DNA from: Lachnospiraceae bacterium
GTDB taxonomy: Bacteria; Bacillota; Clostridia; Lachnospirales; Lachnospiraceae
Reading direction: 5' to 3'
Length of the DNA: 7,897 bases
Assembly (NCBI GenBank): GCA_017437205.1
Contig: JAFSBP010000310.1
Span: 1 to 7,897 of the forward strand
Shown: one piece after another, positions 7,006-7,897 of the stretch
Layout of the letters: each line of letters begins with the position of its first letter
Numbering within the stretch: position 1 is the first letter of the stretch
Position numbers and translations under genes: made by a program
The notes under the pieces: model-generated
What the model was told of the DNA's origin: nothing
Seen by the model: only the letters and a program-made list of their open reading frames with translations
Databases searched by the model: none

Positions 7006-7897
7006 ATGAAAAAAGCTTTTTGTCTAACTATGGTGTTAACCATGTTAATGATGCTATCTGCGTGTGGCTCATCAATTCAAGATGAATGGGCTTCTATTTT
7101 AGTTGGTAAAAATGTACCGACGCCACAAAAAGGAAAACTGAAATCGGGTTCAAATTTGGACGATTATTTTTCGGGTTCGATTGATAATGTGAGTGAGAAA
7201 TACTATAGTGATTATGTAGACGCTTGCATTGATATGGGATATACCATTGATAGTAAAAAGAGTGGTAGCAGATATGAGGCATTTAATAAGGAGGGGTATA
7301 AAATTTCCTTATCACATATTAGTGGTGATATGCATATTATAATACAATCCCCTGAAGAATTGAGCGAAATTACTTGGCCAACAACGGGTATCGGAGCGAA
7401 ATTGCCTGTGCCTATTTCTAACTTAGGTAAAGTGACATCTGATAGTAGTAAATGTTTTAGAATAACTGTTGGAAATACGACGATCAATGATTATAATAAT
7501 TACGTAAAGGCTTGCGAACAAGAAGGTTTTATTGTTGATTACATCAAGAACGAAGGTAGTTATGAAGCAAAAAATGCAGAAGGTTTTAGACTTAACCTAA
7601 GTTATACTGGATGCAATAGAATAGACGTAATGATACAAGGGCCCAAAGAAGAAAATAATACAACATCTTCGGAATCAACAGCCGCAGACGAAGAAATATT
7701 CAAAAACGAGCAGATATCCACAAGCGAAGAAGCGTCTACAAATGGGCTGAGTAAAGATTTTAAGGATGCGATGGACAGTTACGAAGAGTTTTTTGATGAG
7801 TATGTTGCATTTATGAAAAAATACAAGAATTTTGATGGAACAGATATATCTATTCTTTTGGAGTACTCAAATTATCTCACAAAATATGCGGATATGA
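7006..7897 (+). CDS. Repeat-containing lipoprotein with DUF6591-like C-terminal segment (partial, runs off the window)
   Basis: The reading frame is open to the window edge (297 residues visible). A lipoprotein signal opens it: two Lys, a hydrophobic run rich in Met/Leu, and lipobox LSAC with Cys20, so the mature protein should be lipid-anchored on the outer face of the membrane. Residues about 33-118 and 129-216 are two diverged copies of one module: NVPTP aligns with KLPVP, YVDACIDMGY with YVKACEQEGF, RYEAFNKEGYKISLS with SYEAKNAEGFRLNLS, and IIIQSPEE with VMIQGPKE. A Ser/Thr/Glu/Asn-rich linker (217-245) leads to a helical, acidic/aromatic segment (LSKDFKDAMDSYEEFFDEYV onward) that I recall as DUF6591-like. 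The ATG at 7006 is chosen for the GGAG at 6993-6996; an in-frame ATG at 6991 would add five residues with a weaker site. The function is unknown. Confidence 0.85.
   Translation, partial: MKKAFCLTMVLTMLMMLSACGSSIQDEWASILVGKNVPTPQKGKLKSGSNLDDYFSGSIDNVSEKYYSDYVDACIDMGYTIDSKKSGSRYEAFNKEGYKISLSHISGDMHIIIQSPEELSEITWPTTGIGAKLPVPISNLGKVTSDSSKCFRITVGNTTINDYNNYVKACEQEGFIVDYIKNEGSYEAKNAEGFRLNLSYTGCNRIDVMIQGPKEENNTTSSESTAADEEIFKNEQISTSEEASTNGLSKDFKDAMDSYEEFFDEYVAFMKKYKNFDGTDISILLEYSNYLTKYADM

Noticed and set aside
7212..7487. A 91-codon minus-strand frame opposite the lipoprotein
   Set aside because: The plus frame here has a lipobox, internal repeats and a promoter, so the opposing frame is a shadow despite its hydrophobic end.
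6663..7897. Toxin-antitoxin module with the ribbon-helix-helix protein as antitoxin
   Set aside because: Antitoxin and toxin genes are normally co-directional and adjacent; here the neighbours are a convergent GTPase gene and a divergent lipoprotein, neither toxin-like.

Overview
The window looks like a chromosomal segment from a low-to-mid GC Bacillota, most likely a Clostridia/Lachnospiraceae gut-type bacterium. This is inferred from the gene order tig-clpP-clpX-lon-ysxC, strong AGGAGG-type ribosome binding sites, and the resemblance of the last gene to lipoproteins common in gut Firmicutes. No rRNA, tRNA, CRISPR array, transposase or integrase was seen.

Region 1 (1-271) is non-coding. It holds a GC-rich hairpin (43-74) that probably ends an upstream transcript, a near-consensus extended -10 promoter (134-161), and a structured leader of about 100 nt ahead of trigger factor.

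Region 2 (272-6500) is a co-directional protein-quality-control operon. Trigger factor (ribosome-bound folding chaperone), ClpP (serine peptidase), ClpX (AAA+ unfoldase partner of ClpP), Lon (self-contained AAA+ protease) and the ribosome-assembly GTPase YsxC/EngB follow one another with short gaps. All five are full length with their key catalytic motifs intact. Together they cover folding of nascent chains, ATP-dependent degradation and 50S subunit assembly. Two intergenic hairpins lacking good U-tracts (1563-1609 between tig and clpP; 3521-3548 with a UUCG loop between clpX and lon) could tune the relative output of the genes. A strong, probably bidirectional terminator (6545-6592) closes the operon.

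Region 3 (about 6600-7897) is different in character: visibly AT-rich and accessory-looking. A 61-residue ribbon-helix-helix regulator on the minus strand is divergent from a lipoprotein gene on the plus strand that runs off the window end. Their shared 157-bp intergenic region contains overlapping divergent promoters, a 14-bp direct repeat at 21-bp spacing, and a perfect 17-bp dyad. This suggests the small protein controls itself and the lipoprotein. The lipoprotein has a lipobox, two tandem copies of a module of roughly 90 residues, a low-complexity linker and a C-terminal segment resembling the DUF6591 family. This regulator-lipoprotein pair is the least characterised part of the window.
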